Shown: positions 1 through 7,930, counted from the first letter of the stretch. The stretch: 32,324 nucleotides of DNA from Longirhabdus pacifica (GCF_004115085.1 NZ_QXJP01000022.1:1-32324), one strand, 5' to 3'. Notes: a model not told the origin generated them from the letters alone. Translations and numbers: made by a program.

Positions 1-129
1 GTAAGTATCAATCCAAAGTGCTAAAAACCTATTGAACACAAAACGAGAACAGCCGATTGTTTTGGCAATTAATATTTCTTGTTCTTGATTTGGATAGATA
101 CGAAACTTATAGGCTTTGTTGACTAACAT
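1..129 (-). CDS. tnpB: TnpB-like IS605-family protein, N-terminal part (cut by window edge)
   Basis: The first 43 codons of a minus-strand gene that continues beyond the left edge. The peptide begins MLVNKAYKFRIYPNQEQE and continues with a FVFNR motif near residues 32-36. This is the usual N-terminus of TnpB of IS200/IS605 and IS1341 elements (KAYKFRIYPN...Q...L...FGCSRFVYNR). TnpB proteins are RNA-guided DNA endonucleases with a RuvC-like domain, ancestors of Cas12. The RuvC residues are outside the window, so intactness cannot be judged. The ATG start is supported by AGGTGG eight bases upstream. No tnpA is visible on this side, so it may be a TnpB-only element. Confidence 0.85.
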   Translation of the reverse strand, partial: MLVNKAYKFRIYPNQEQEILIAKTIGCSRFVFNRFLALWIDTY

Positions 130-149
130 TGTTTCCACCTCACTTTCTA

Positions 150-262
150 GCAATATCTAAATTATACCAAACAATCTTAGGCTACGCCTACCTACATTCA
201 TCTCCCACTTACTCATTGGGCTACGCAATTCTCACTCGTTGAAATGGGAGTCTTCTGTCGGA
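150..262 (-). mobile_element. Probable end of the IS605/IS1341-type element, hairpin-rich
   Basis: Non-coding DNA just upstream of tnpB. It holds an imperfect inverted repeat (TCTCCCACTT near 201-210 against GAAATGGGAG near 241-250). Two GGCTACGC words lie at 180-187 and 219-226, with CTACGCCTACCTACATTCA between them. Beyond about 262 the sequence becomes uniformly AT-rich. Hairpin-bearing ends are typical of IS200/IS605 elements. The exact border is inferred, because the other end is not in the window. Confidence 0.45.
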
Positions 263-784
263 AAAAGATAAATATAAAGAAAATTTCTATTCTCTTTGTT
301 CTTATTTCAAACTAATTTCATATTAATTTCATACTATCGCCATACTTCATGATATGACAAAATTTGAGGCTGTATGCTTTATGAATAAAAAAATAAATGT
401 TAAAAAGTAGTAAATTCTAATTAGAATATTTTCTTTTTTTCATCAAACAAAAATGAAAAGTCATGTTATATACAATATATTGTGATAAGATCGTTTAATT
501 TAATTGGGTCTTTACTACTGTTTTTTTCTAATGATGTCAATCTAATGATGTTGCCATTCCTTTGAAAAAGATAAACAGAAGTAAATAAAATAGGAATTAA
601 TTCTTAAATATTTTTAGGAAAGTTAAATTAAAGTTAAGAATATAGTTTGTTCGACAAAATAGAGTGAAAACCAATACTTGAGAACTATGTAAAAAATTGT
701 TGAAATAAGTAAAATTACAACTTATAATGAGCCTTATGAATTATATTTTTATTATTTATAGGTAAAAAGGAGTGTGTCTTAAGA
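263..784. other. AT-rich intergenic stretch without a recognisable gene
   Basis: About 520 bases with stops in all frames and no coding-like composition. Short repeated words occur (TAATTTCAT near 316-330; AAAGTTAA twice, 11 bases apart, near 619-637). No clear sigma-A promoter or hairpin can be assigned. It lies between the element end and the gene at 785 and presumably contains that gene's promoter. Confidence 0.5.
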
Positions 785-1165
785 ATGATAAATAGGGAAT
801 TAGTGTTAAATAAGCAAGTTCAACTCGTATTTAAAGAAATGGTGGAAGAATTATCGCTTATTTCTTCAGGGACATTATTCATGCATATTCGAGATAATAA
901 CGTAGGTAAATTTGGTCTTAGTCATACTTTACTAGAGGGTAATGAAGTGGAGAAAGTAGCAAATCATGCTGACGGTTTAACAAGAGAACAACAGACACAG
1001 TTTTTACATATGGCTATAGGAACGTTGCATTATAGAAAATGGACACATGGAGAAATTGCTTTTGATTTTAGTGTAATCAATGAAAAATTAGTGATGTCAG
1101 CCAGATTTGTCTCAAACTACAACATGTCCAATATATGGAATGGTCAACGTTCCGTAAATGGATGA
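785..1165 (+). CDS. Hypothetical protein, 126 aa
   Basis: A small soluble protein with no signal peptide or membrane segment. It has an amphipathic N-terminal helix (VLNKQVQLVFKEMVEEL) followed by a mixed alpha/beta region ending in an Asn/Ser-rich tail. I do not recognise the family. The ATG is preceded by AAAAAGGAG with normal spacing, and codon use resembles neighbouring genes, so it is likely real. It is monocistronic, with long non-coding stretches on both sides and a possible terminator downstream at 1230-1302. It sits beside a transposon end, so it could belong to an accessory segment. Confidence 0.6.
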   Translation: MINRELVLNKQVQLVFKEMVEELSLISSGTLFMHIRDNNVGKFGLSHTLLEGNEVEKVANHADGLTREQQTQFLHMAIGTLHYRKWTHGEIAFDFSVINEKLVMSARFVSNYNMSNIWNGQRSVNG

Positions 1166-1229
1166 CTGTATCATTTTTCAAGAAATAACACGATGTAAAA
1201 TACAACAAGATAAATTGGATTGACTAATG

Positions 1230-1302
1230 TGGGGCAATCGTCACTTTTATCAAAATAGGCAGGCGAATCAAGCGTTGTCCCCATTTAATTTTTATCTTTT
1301 TT
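1230..1302 (+). terminator. Possible terminator after the 785 gene
   Basis: TGGGGCAAT (1230-1238) can pair, with one bulge, with GTTGTCCCCA (1274-1283). The loop is long (about 35 bases), and a T-rich run (TTTAATTTTTATCTTTTTTTT) follows. The long loop makes this tentative. Confidence 0.3.
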
Positions 1303-1349
1303 TTGTTTTGTGTATGATAAATCAGAAAAAAATGATCTTTTTTATGATA

Positions 1350-1369
1350 TAGTATTGCGTAGTAATGCG
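1350..1369 (+). promoter_or_regulatory. Tandem 10-bp direct repeat, operator-like
   Basis: TAGTATTGCG and TAGTAATGCG lie end to end and match at 9 of 10 positions. They are about 50 bases upstream of the TTG start at 1419 and just after a candidate -10 (TATGAT, 1343-1348). Ribbon-helix-helix repressors typically bind tandem short repeats about one helical turn apart. The next two genes encode such proteins, so autoregulation is a plausible inference. Confidence 0.4.
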
Positions 1370-1418
1370 CTCTAGTTTATATTTTATTCATAACCTACTC
1401 GAAGGGTGTTGAAAAATT

Positions 1419-1808
1419 TTGGAATATCAATTGAATTTATTTGGATATAAAACAAACTGCTTAGTTAATGTACATAACGAATCCATTAGTATTACGCTTC
1501 CAGATGAAAATCAGAAGGTTTTACAAAACTATTTGCGTCGTGTGTTAAAAAAATACGGTCAGCATACTGAAAATGACGCTTTAGAAGTTTTAATCAGTAA
1601 AGCCATTCAAGTAGAAAATCATTTAGGAACGCACATGAGTGAGCCGAAAGTGAAACTACCGTATGAGGTGCTTCCAGAAATTAAAGAGAAATTAATTGAA
1701 GCTGCGACAATACAAGGACTGTCAGCTACTCAATTATTAATAAGAATCATTGAAACACAATGCGAAAGTATTTTAAGTGAGGGAGAGGGAATAGAACATG
1801 GGATATAA
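1419..1808 (+). CDS. Ribbon-helix-helix-like protein, possibly two tandem RHH units, 129 aa
   Basis: Residues 77-116 read as a ribbon-helix-helix (CopG/MetJ/Arc-like) fold: a short strand (KVKLPYEV), helix A (LPEIKEKLIEAATIQG), a Leu-Ser turn and helix B (SATQLLIRIIETQCES). The N-terminal half (about 23-63: SITLPDENQ, QNYLRRVLKKYG, NDALEVLISKAI) has the same strand-helix-helix rhythm, so the protein may be an internal duplication. RHH proteins bind DNA as dimers and are usually small repressors. The start is TTG with GAAGGGTG upstream. It overlaps the next gene, which encodes a related single-domain protein, and precedes an ABC transporter, suggesting a regulator of that operon. The fold is inferred by eye. 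Confidence 0.6.
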   Translation: MEYQLNLFGYKTNCLVNVHNESISITLPDENQKVLQNYLRRVLKKYGQHTENDALEVLISKAIQVENHLGTHMSEPKVKLPYEVLPEIKEKLIEAATIQGLSATQLLIRIIETQCESILSEGEGIEHGI

Positions 1809-1983
1809 AAATAAAGTAAAATTCCATTATGACATACCTGTATATGTGAAAGAAGTATTAGCAGAAGCAGCTAGAAAAAAAGGGATGACGGCTACAGAAT
1901 TACTTTCCAAAATTATTGAGAGCGAATATGTTAGGGTGATGGAAGAACGAAACATTGTACTAACGGAACCGATACAAAAGTAA
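1798..1983 (+). CDS. Small ribbon-helix-helix-like protein, 61 aa
   Basis: This 61-residue protein parallels the C-terminal half of the preceding gene product: KVKFHYDIPVYVKEVLAEAARKKGMTATELLSKIIES against KVKLPYEVLPEIKEKLIEAATIQGLSATQLLIRIIET. It is thus a paralogue, most likely a DNA-binding RHH protein. Its ATG lies 11 bases inside the upstream gene, with GGGAGAGGGA in front, indicating translational coupling. The ABC ATPase gene follows after 33 bases, so all four genes probably form one operon. DNA binding is inferred from helix pattern and size only. Confidence 0.65.
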   Translation: MGYKNKVKFHYDIPVYVKEVLAEAARKKGMTATELLSKIIESEYVRVMEERNIVLTEPIQK

Positions 1984-2016
1984 ACTTTTCTGTATAACTA
2001 CAAATGAGGAGCACGT

Positions 2017-2904
2017 ATGGATACAATATTAGAGCTCAAGCATGTGAAAAAGAATTTCAAGAAAAAAGAAGTGTTAAAGGATATTTCTTTTACATTGCAT
2101 GCAGGAGAAATCTTAGCCATTACAGGTTCTAATGGAACAGGAAAAAGCACACTGCTTAGAATGATAGCTGGAATTTTAACGCCTACCGAAGGTGAAATCA
2201 TCACACCTAAAAGTATCAAAAAAGGATTTGTACCCGATCAGTTTCCTTCCTTAAGATTTAATGCTGAAAACTATTTGACTTATATGGCCAGAATAAGCGG
2301 CCTTAACGAGAAAACAACACAGCTTAAAATTTCTGAATGGTTAAAATTATTCGGTCTATATTCAGTGAGAAAACAAAAGATGGAGCATTTTTCAAAAGGA
2401 ATGTTGCAGAAAGTAAATATGATTCAAGGTTTAATAGAGCAGCCGGATCTTTTGATATTAGATGAACCTTGGTCTGGATTAGATGTAACAACGCTTAAAG
2501 ATTGGCAGCAAGTAATGAAACAATTAAAAAAAGAAAACTGTACTATGATTTTAACTAGTCATCAAAAAGAGCTGTTAGATGCTACTGCGGATCGAATCAT
2601 CGTATTAGAAGACGGAAAAGTGATTTCTGATAAAAGTAATGAAAGTATAAGGAATGAAACAAACTTTGCCACCATTAAGATTAGCAAGCATGCATCATCT
2701 ATTGAAAAGTTAAAAAAAATATCTGGAGTCCTATATGTTGAGGAAAGAAATAACCACATACATTTGGTAATAGAGTCAAATCAGAGTAATCCTATACTTT
2801 CCGCGTTAATGAAACAGCAATATACGATTTTATCTTTTCAAAACGATAACGATACAGGCAATGAATCTTCTATCCATGACAATGAGCAATATATTTCCAA
2901 CTAG
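2017..2904 (+). CDS. ABC transporter ATP-binding protein
   Basis: A cytoplasmic ATPase subunit of 295 aa. Walker A is GSNGTGKST (37-45), the Q-loop Gln is at 75, the signature is degenerate (FSKGM, 125-129, instead of LSGGQ), Walker B is LLILDEP (145-151) and the H-loop His is 182. The SKGM-type signature and the C-terminal extension (about 210-295, beta-rich then acidic) are typical of ABC-2-type exporters such as antibiotic-resistance or lantibiotic-immunity systems. RBS is GAGGAGC before ATG. The permease gene follows after 11 bases. Substrate unknown; the pair may export a toxic compound or lipid, possibly under the control of the upstream RHH proteins. Confidence 0.9.
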   Translation: MDTILELKHVKKNFKKKEVLKDISFTLHAGEILAITGSNGTGKSTLLRMIAGILTPTEGEIITPKSIKKGFVPDQFPSLRFNAENYLTYMARISGLNEKTTQLKISEWLKLFGLYSVRKQKMEHFSKGMLQKVNMIQGLIEQPDLLILDEPWSGLDVTTLKDWQQVMKQLKKENCTMILTSHQKELLDATADRIIVLEDGKVISDKSNESIRNETNFATIKISKHASSIEKLKKISGVLYVEERNNHIHLVIESNQSNPILSALMKQQYTILSFQNDNDTGNESSIHDNEQYISN

Positions 2905-2915
2905 GAGTGTTCAAA

Positions 2916-3620
2916 TTGTATCATCTTATTTCATATACTTTGAAAGATTATATTCAATCCTATCGCTTCTTTCCACCATTCGTTGTTCTTTTATTGTGTA
3001 TTATTATCCAATATGGATCTAGTACGAGTCATGTGATGGAAAGTTATGCTGTGACATTAATTTATATGTTTTTTGTATCATCATGGATATGCTATACGTT
3101 GTTTGGAAGTGAGAATACCATCCAAAAGCAAATTACACTAGTGCATTGTAAAAATAATACCAGCTTATATTATGCAAGTAAAATACTTTCAGCATGGCTC
3201 TTATGTATGGTCATTGGTGTTTTTGTCGTTACATATCCCATTATATTCAATACATTCCATGAACAAGTCACACTTTATGCTCTTACTGTCGCTCTTCTTT
3301 CCCATTTTTGTATAGCGCTAATAGCCATTTCTTGTACTATATTTTTTACTTCTACTCTGCTAAATAAGATGAGTTATGGCATTGGAGGAATATTGTTTGT
3401 TGCTGTATTATCGTTAGCTCAAGGTGCTTTGTTCGAGCAATTTTCTTTTTATGTTTACGTTTCATGGATCATACCTCCATCTTATACGCTTATGGATGTT
3501 GTCATGCATGCAGGGGATACTTCTATGGTTAAGTTTAGCATCACGCTGCTGTTGTCTTTTATTTATTGTGTTTTGTTCATTGTCGTGTACTTGAGCGTGA
3601 TGAAAAGGAAAATATTATAA
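2916..3620 (+). CDS. ABC-2-type permease partner, membrane protein
   Basis: A protein of about 234 aa with roughly six hydrophobic segments (for example FFPPFVVLLLCIIIQYG near 18-34 and ITLLLSFIYCVLFIVVYLSV near the end), suiting the membrane domain of the ABC transporter whose ATPase is encoded just upstream. I place the start at TTG 2916 because TAGGAGTG lies six bases before it. A GTG at 2907 is in frame but sits inside that ribosome binding site. No motif identifies the substrate. The gene ends 24 bases from the convergent alcohol dehydrogenase gene, and no clear terminator lies between them. Confidence 0.8.
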   Translation: MYHLISYTLKDYIQSYRFFPPFVVLLLCIIIQYGSSTSHVMESYAVTLIYMFFVSSWICYTLFGSENTIQKQITLVHCKNNTSLYYASKILSAWLLCMVIGVFVVTYPIIFNTFHEQVTLYALTVALLSHFCIALIAISCTIFFTSTLLNKMSYGIGGILFVAVLSLAQGALFEQFSFYVYVSWIIPPSYTLMDVVMHAGDTSMVKFSITLLLSFIYCVLFIVVYLSVMKRKIL

Positions 3621-3643
3621 ATGAAATGGAACCTGTTTATTTT

Positions 3644-4846
3644 TTAGTTTGGTAGCATTTTTTTAATAATCATTTCACAGTCTTTTTTGTTCATGATTTT
3701 AGGAACGGGATAAGAGTGGTTTGCTTCCATCAGTGCTCGTTGTGCAATCAGTGGGATGTCTTCTTCTTTCAATGAAGATACTATGTTCGGAATATTCATT
3801 TGTTTATTCATCTGTTTAATGCGTTTAATAAACTTAACCGCTAATGCTGCACTCGATTCACTTGCCTCATGTATTTCAGCAGCAATAGCAAGTTCAGCTA
3901 GCTCTTCTTCAATCGTTTCTCCGTAATATTCTAGTATATATGGAAGGACAATGGCATTTGCAAGTCCATGTGGTATATGATAAAGACCACCAAATTGGTG
4001 TGCAATGGCATGAACATAACCAATGGATGCTCTAGTAAAAGCCATACCGGCATAATAGGAAGCTCGCAACATTTCTTCTCGTGCTTTTATATCCTCTCCA
4101 TTGTGGTATACATGTTCTAGATGTTGAAAAACGATGCGTACCGCTTTTTTCGACAGATCTTCTGTATATGGGGTGCTAAAAACACCAATGAAAGACTCTA
4201 TAGCATGCGTCAACACATCCATCCCTGTGGCTGCCGTAATGTGAGGTGGCAAGCCGATCGTAAGCTCAGGGTCCAGCACAGCTATTTTTGGAGTGAGTTT
4301 CACATCGCTGATTGCAAATTTTTCTTGGCGTGCTGGATCTGTTATGACGGCTGCAATCGTTGCTTCTGAACCTGTACCCGCTGTTGTGGGCACCGCATAT
4401 AATGGAGGAATTTTCTTTCTTACTTTAAAATATCCTTTCATTTTTGTAATAGCAATTTCAGGATTGCTTACTCTAGCCGCTGCAATTTTAGCGCAATCCA
4501 TTGGTGAACCGCCTCCAAAGGCAATGATGCTATCACATTTATTTTCTATATACATCTTCCTTGCGGCTTCTACATTTTCGATAGTGGGGTTTTGCTGTAC
4601 TTGATCGAAGATGGTATAGCGTATTCCCGCTTCTTGCAAAGAAGAAAGTAACGAATCTAATAAACGAAGTTCTAGTAGACGCTCATCTGTCACGATGAAC
4701 ACATGCTGTAAATTCCACTTTTGCATTTGTACAGCAAGTTGTCCTACACTTCCCTTTCCTTCAATTAGAGTAGGGTTTTTGTATCGTATTAATTTTGATC
4801 CTGCTTTTAGTAAATGTTGTTTTGCTCTTATACTCCAATTCAACAT
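3644..4846 (-). CDS. Iron-containing (group III) alcohol dehydrogenase
   Basis: A NAD(P)-dependent alcohol/aldehyde oxidoreductase of 400 aa, close to family length. The dinucleotide-binding motif GGGSPMD is at 111-117, and PTTAGTGSEAT follows at 153-163. The expected metal ligands are present: Asp210, His214, His279 and His293 (GMDVLTHAIE and GYVHAIAHQFGG...PHG). Substrate cannot be read from sequence; the family covers butanol, 1,3-propanediol and lactaldehyde reductases. ATG 4846 has AGGA seven bases upstream; an in-frame GTG at 4852 is too close to it. Monocistronic and convergent with the ABC operon. Confidence 0.9.
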   Translation of the reverse strand: MLNWSIRAKQHLLKAGSKLIRYKNPTLIEGKGSVGQLAVQMQKWNLQHVFIVTDERLLELRLLDSLLSSLQEAGIRYTIFDQVQQNPTIENVEAARKMYIENKCDSIIAFGGGSPMDCAKIAAARVSNPEIAITKMKGYFKVRKKIPPLYAVPTTAGTGSEATIAAVITDPARQEKFAISDVKLTPKIAVLDPELTIGLPPHITAATGMDVLTHAIESFIGVFSTPYTEDLSKKAVRIVFQHLEHVYHNGEDIKAREEMLRASYYAGMAFTRASIGYVHAIAHQFGGLYHIPHGLANAIVLPYILEYYGETIEEELAELAIAAEIHEASESSAALAVKFIKRIKQMNKQMNIPNIVSSLKEEDIPLIAQRALMEANHSYPVPKIMNKKDCEMIIKKMLPN

Positions 4847-5001
4847 CTTCACATCCTGTCTCTATGGAATGATACATGCTATATGTATAGTATATTTCTA
4901 CTTTACCATTACATTTCCTTTTCATTTGTTGGTGTAACCTTTATCTTAATGATATGCAATTTAATTTAGTAAGGATGAGTAGAGAAAGGATGAAGTTTCG
5001 T

Positions 5002-5031
5002 TTGACAAAGGAAGATCGCATTCGATAAAAT
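5002..5031 (+). promoter_or_regulatory. Sigma-A promoter of trpS
   Basis: A perfect -35 TTGACA (5002-5007) and -10 TAAAAT (5026-5031) are separated by 18 bases. Transcription would start near 5038, just before the T-box leader. Confidence 0.75.
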
Positions 5032-5037
5032 AAATGA

Positions 5038-5340
5038 CATAATATGAAACGCGTCGATAGGAAGTAGTAAACAGGCATCTGTATCTAAAGCGAGCCGATG
5101 ATGGTGGAAGTTCGGTGATGAGACCTGTGGAATGGATCCTTGAGCTTCAAGCTGAAAAGCACAGTGCTGCTTATTAGGTTAGACGTATTGTCCCACGTTA
5201 TAGGACAACATGAGGTTTTCTAATGATGATGGTACGTATACATATTGAGGTGCGTATACATTATATTTTTTCGATTAGAAGACGAATAAGGGTGGTACCA
5301 CGGACTTCTCGTCCCTTTATGGGGATTGGGGAGTTTTTTT
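5038..5340 (+). ncRNA. T-box leader (tryptophan) with terminator, upstream of trpS
   Basis: The leader has the hallmarks of a T-box riboswitch: the conserved AGGGTGGTACCACGG box at 5289-5303, a stem I region beginning near GGAAGTAGTAAA, and a GAGCCGATGATGG segment near 5091-5105. It ends in an intrinsic terminator, ACTTCTCGTCCC (5304-5315) pairing with GGGGATTGGGGAGT (5321-5334) and then T7. Two TGG codons (5128-5130 and 5133-5135) lie in the expected specifier region, matching the tryptophanyl-tRNA synthetase gene downstream. By analogy with known T-boxes, uncharged tRNA-Trp stabilises the antiterminator and permits trpS expression. I cannot decide which TGG is the specifier without folding. 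Confidence 0.93.
5304..5340 (+). terminator. T-box intrinsic terminator
   Basis: A stem of about 12 pairs with one bulge and a short TTTAT loop, followed by seven T. Its 5' side abuts the T-box sequence, so it is mutually exclusive with the antiterminator. Confidence 0.85.
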
Positions 5341-5364
5341 ATATTTAAGGGAGGTTACAACAAA

Positions 5365-6375
5365 ATGAAGCGAGTTATGTCAGGAATGCAGTCAAGCGGC
5401 ACATTAACGATGGGTAATTACATCGGAGCCATTTTAAACTATAAGAAATTGCAAGACGATCCAGAGAATGAATGTTTTTTTACGGTAGTGGATTTGCACG
5501 CTATTACCACACCACAAGACCCTAAGCTGCTCAAGGAACAGACGGAAGCAGTAGCAGCATTGTATTTCGCTTCCGGCATTGATGCGGATAAGTCTGCGGT
5601 ATTTTTACAATCCCACGTACCTGCACATGCTGAAATGGGATGGATTATGAATACGTTAAGTTACATGGGTGAGTTGGAACGAATGACCCAGTTTAAAGAT
5701 AAATCACAGAAACATCAGGAGTCTATTCCATCTGGTTTATTTACGTATCCCACACTAATGGCAGGAGATATGTTGTTGTATCAGGCAGATATTGTCCCTG
5801 TAGGTGAAGATCAAAAACAGCACATTGAGTTAACGAGAGACTTAGCGCAGCGATTTAACCAGCGATACGGTGAAACGTTCAAGATTCCTAGCAGTGAAAT
5901 TCCAGAAGTGGGCGCAAGAATTATGTCATTGCAAGATGCCAAGAAGAAAATGTCCAAAAGCGATGAAAACCAAGGCGGTTTCATTACGATGGTAGATGAA
6001 CCGAATGTCATTAAGAAGAAAATTATGCGTGCAACGACGGACTCCGGTAATGAAGTTCGCTTTGATAAAGAAGAAAAACCAGAAATATCGAATTTAATGA
6101 CCATATACAGTTGCTTGTCTGGCATCTCCATAAAAGATATAGAGAAAAAATACGACGGACTCATGTACGGCGCATTTAAAAAAGATTTAGTAGATGTCGT
6201 AGTGGAACAATTCAGTCCGATACAGCAAAAATATAAAGAAATTCGGGAAAGTGGAAGCCTATATCATATGTTGCAACAAGGAGCAGAGAAAGCACATGCG
6301 GTTGCAGATCGTACGATAGAAGATGTAAAAGAGAAGATGGGATTTGTTTTACCGGTGAACAAATTGAAAAAGTGA
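5365..6375 (+). CDS. trpS: Tryptophanyl-tRNA synthetase
   Basis: A class I aminoacyl-tRNA synthetase of 336 aa that charges tRNA-Trp in the cytoplasm. The HIGH-like motif is TMGNYIG (15-21), and KMSKS is at 195-199. PTLMAGDMLLYQADIVPVGEDQKQHIELTRDLAQRFN is characteristic of the bacterial enzyme. The start is ATG 5365 behind AAGGGAGG. The frame is open a further 13 codons upstream, but those lie inside the T-box terminator and would give an atypical N-terminus. Regulated by its own promoter and T-box. A hairpin follows the stop codon. Confidence 0.97.
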   Translation: MKRVMSGMQSSGTLTMGNYIGAILNYKKLQDDPENECFFTVVDLHAITTPQDPKLLKEQTEAVAALYFASGIDADKSAVFLQSHVPAHAEMGWIMNTLSYMGELERMTQFKDKSQKHQESIPSGLFTYPTLMAGDMLLYQADIVPVGEDQKQHIELTRDLAQRFNQRYGETFKIPSSEIPEVGARIMSLQDAKKKMSKSDENQGGFITMVDEPNVIKKKIMRATTDSGNEVRFDKEEKPEISNLMTIYSCLSGISIKDIEKKYDGLMYGAFKKDLVDVVVEQFSPIQQKYKEIRESGSLYHMLQQGAEKAHAVADRTIEDVKEKMGFVLPVNKLKK

Positions 6376-6382
6376 CGAAAAA

Positions 6383-6411
6383 GGTGTGTCGGCATGTATG
6401 GCCTGCACACC
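6383..6411 (+). terminator. Hairpin after trpS
   Basis: GGTGTG (6383-6388) pairs with CACACC (6406-6411), with additional GGC/GCC pairing inside. Only three T follow, so it is a weak terminator or a 3'-end stabiliser. Confidence 0.45.
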
Positions 6412-6421
6412 TTTGCACTGT

Positions 6422-6610
6422 TTAAGCATGTGGATTTTCTTTTTTTCTTCTTATTCGCGCTTTCAATATAAAACCAAATCCAACGATGAAAACATAAGCT
6501 ATAGTGAGTAGCAAAGCAACCCATAGCGATCTGAAGCTTAACGCTACCGCAATGGAAAGTAGAACCAATAAAGAAAAGACAGAATATAAAAACGCGTACT
6601 TTTTGCTCAT
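6422..6610 (-). CDS. Small two-helix membrane protein, DUF5325 (YlaF)-like
   Basis: A 62-residue protein of a short Lys-containing N-terminus, two hydrophobic helices (about 5-25 and 29-50) and a basic C-terminal tail (LKARIRRKKENPHA). Size, two-helix layout and the GFGFILK...RR end resemble the YlaF/DUF5325 family of Bacillus, whose function is unknown. ATG 6610 has AAGGAG seven bases upstream. An in-frame ATG 19 codons further upstream lacks such a site. It is convergent with trpS, and its stop is 46 bases from the trpS stop. Family assignment is moderate. Confidence 0.65.
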   Translation of the reverse strand: MSKKYAFLYSVFSLLVLLSIAVALSFRSLWVALLLTIAYVFIVGFGFILKARIRRKKENPHA

Positions 6611-6720
6611 CGTAAGCTCCTTAACATGCAGTCTAGAGAATGAAAAACTTTCTAATATGTCTATCATATCGCATGTTAACCCATTACACTATGCTCATTT
6701 ATGAAAACAGAATAAAAACA

Positions 6721-6779
6721 GATTTCTCCATCCTGTGATTAGAGGTAATAAGTTGGTTGAACAAGTCCATTCAACTTAT
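6721..6779 (-). repeat. Dispersed palindromic repeat: short hairpin plus truncated long unit
   Basis: AATAAGTTG (6747-6755) and CAACTTAT (6772-6779) form a hairpin homologous to the short units at 7887 and 30292. On the minus strand it is followed by a spacer (ACCTCTAATCACAGGATGG) and AGAAATC, matching the 7921-7945 sequence. The rest of the 84-bp unit is absent here. Confidence 0.7.
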
Positions 6780-6795
6780 CTATTGGATGCCTACC

Positions 6796-7794
6796 TTAGT
6801 GGGAGTCCTGCTGTAGGAAATTCATTTTTAATTTGTGTTTTGCTTTATTATTGCTAATCCAACCTACGTAACTATTGAGTTCATTGCCATGATGGTCCAA
6901 GTAAAGAATAGCAACAAAGGGGTACTGCTTACGAAAGCGATAGCGAACATCCACCCATTTAACTTCTATTCCCCAATCATGTTCCGTCACTTCCCCGCAT
7001 GCAAGTGGGCTGAAATAAAGGAATGAAGCCACATCGTTGTTGGATTTAGATTTTTCCAAGGCAGGATGGTTAGAGCACTGTAACATATCGATCCAAAGTA
7101 GGTGTCGATGTTTCCACTCTCCTAAGAAGTATGTATCCTTTCCTCTGGTTTTGACTACGTTCCACTGTGAAAATCGAACGGTGGGAATAAGCAAGTACGT
7201 ATCTCCCTCTTGGTATTGTTTATCCACTGTGGGTATGTATCGCATTAAATGTCGACGGTATAGTGTCCGCCAAATGTAATATACAATGGTCAAACTGTAT
7301 AACACCACAAACATCGTTGCCGGTGGGAACGAGGTTGTCGCCCATAAGATAATAGCGATGAAGTGAGAAATAAAAATAAAAAGATCAAAAATATGAATGA
7401 TATCCCATGATATCCACTTCTTTGTAAAAGGTCTGCATGCCTGCGTACCATACGTGTTAAATAAATCAGAAAAAACATGAATAACTACTGCAAGCGCAGT
7501 CCAAGCAAATACGTTCAGTAAAGGCAATGGATCAAAAAAGACGGCCAGCATTAATGTAATGGAAATACTCCAGAACAGTAAAGCAGGAATGGAATGCGAT
7601 GCTCCACGATGATTCCTGATGTACATTGCATTTCCTTTTAGACGTAACAAACCATCTGTATCTGGCGCTTGAGAACCGAGAACAGTTCCTATCATGACGG
7701 CTGTCGTCACGGTACCACTTCCACTTACTACGGGATCTATTTGCGCTAAACCTGCTAAACCTATACCAACTACGAAATGAGTTGCACTGTCCAC
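6796..7794 (-). CDS. yfhP: YfhP-like membrane-bound metal-dependent hydrolase family protein (DUF457)
   Basis: A 332-aa protein of the YdjM/YfhP family. The N-terminus carries the family pattern DSATHFVVGIGLAGL, then SQAPDTDGLLRLKG, YIRNHRGASHS (residues about 60-70) and HVFSDLFNTYGTQ. These His/Asp motifs suggest a divalent-metal site at the membrane. Several hydrophobic helices span about residues 70-165, followed by a soluble C-terminal domain. I choose GTG 7794 because GGAGGAAG lies six bases upstream and the family starts with this residue. An ATG seven codons upstream lies before that site. B. subtilis YfhP has been described as a regulator or hydrolase without a settled reaction. Flanked by dispersed repeats on both sides. 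Confidence 0.85.
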   Translation of the reverse strand: MDSATHFVVGIGLAGLAQIDPVVSGSGTVTTAVMIGTVLGSQAPDTDGLLRLKGNAMYIRNHRGASHSIPALLFWSISITLMLAVFFDPLPLLNVFAWTALAVVIHVFSDLFNTYGTQACRPFTKKWISWDIIHIFDLFIFISHFIAIILWATTSFPPATMFVVLYSLTIVYYIWRTLYRRHLMRYIPTVDKQYQEGDTYLLIPTVRFSQWNVVKTRGKDTYFLGEWKHRHLLWIDMLQCSNHPALEKSKSNNDVASFLYFSPLACGEVTEHDWGIEVKWVDVRYRFRKQYPFVAILYLDHHGNELNSYVGWISNNKAKHKLKMNFLQQDSH

Positions 7795-7886
7795 TCTATC
7801 CTTCCTCCAGTCCATGTTCGCTATTTAAAGTATACCTATTCTTCCCTTATTTTATCATCAGCAAAACAAGGAATGAAACCGAACTA

Positions 7887-7920
7887 AATAAGTTGAATGA
7901 ATTTTTTCATCCAACTTATT
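7887..7920 (+). repeat. Short palindromic repeat unit (A)
   Basis: AATAAGTTGAATGA and TCATCCAACTTATT are near-perfect inverted repeats around a six-base T-rich loop. It lies 10 bases before an 84-bp unit. Homologous hairpins lie at 6747-6779, 30292-30330 and 30426-30462. Confidence 0.8.
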
Positions 7921-7930
7921 ACCTTTAACC

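Noticed and set aside
4121..4604. Plus-strand open frames opposite the alcohol dehydrogenase
   Set aside because: They are antisense shadows; the minus-strand frame has all the Fe-ADH motifs.
5326..5364. Upstream extension of trpS by 13 codons
   Set aside because: It lies inside the T-box terminator and upstream of the good ribosome binding site; TrpS normally starts at the downstream Met.
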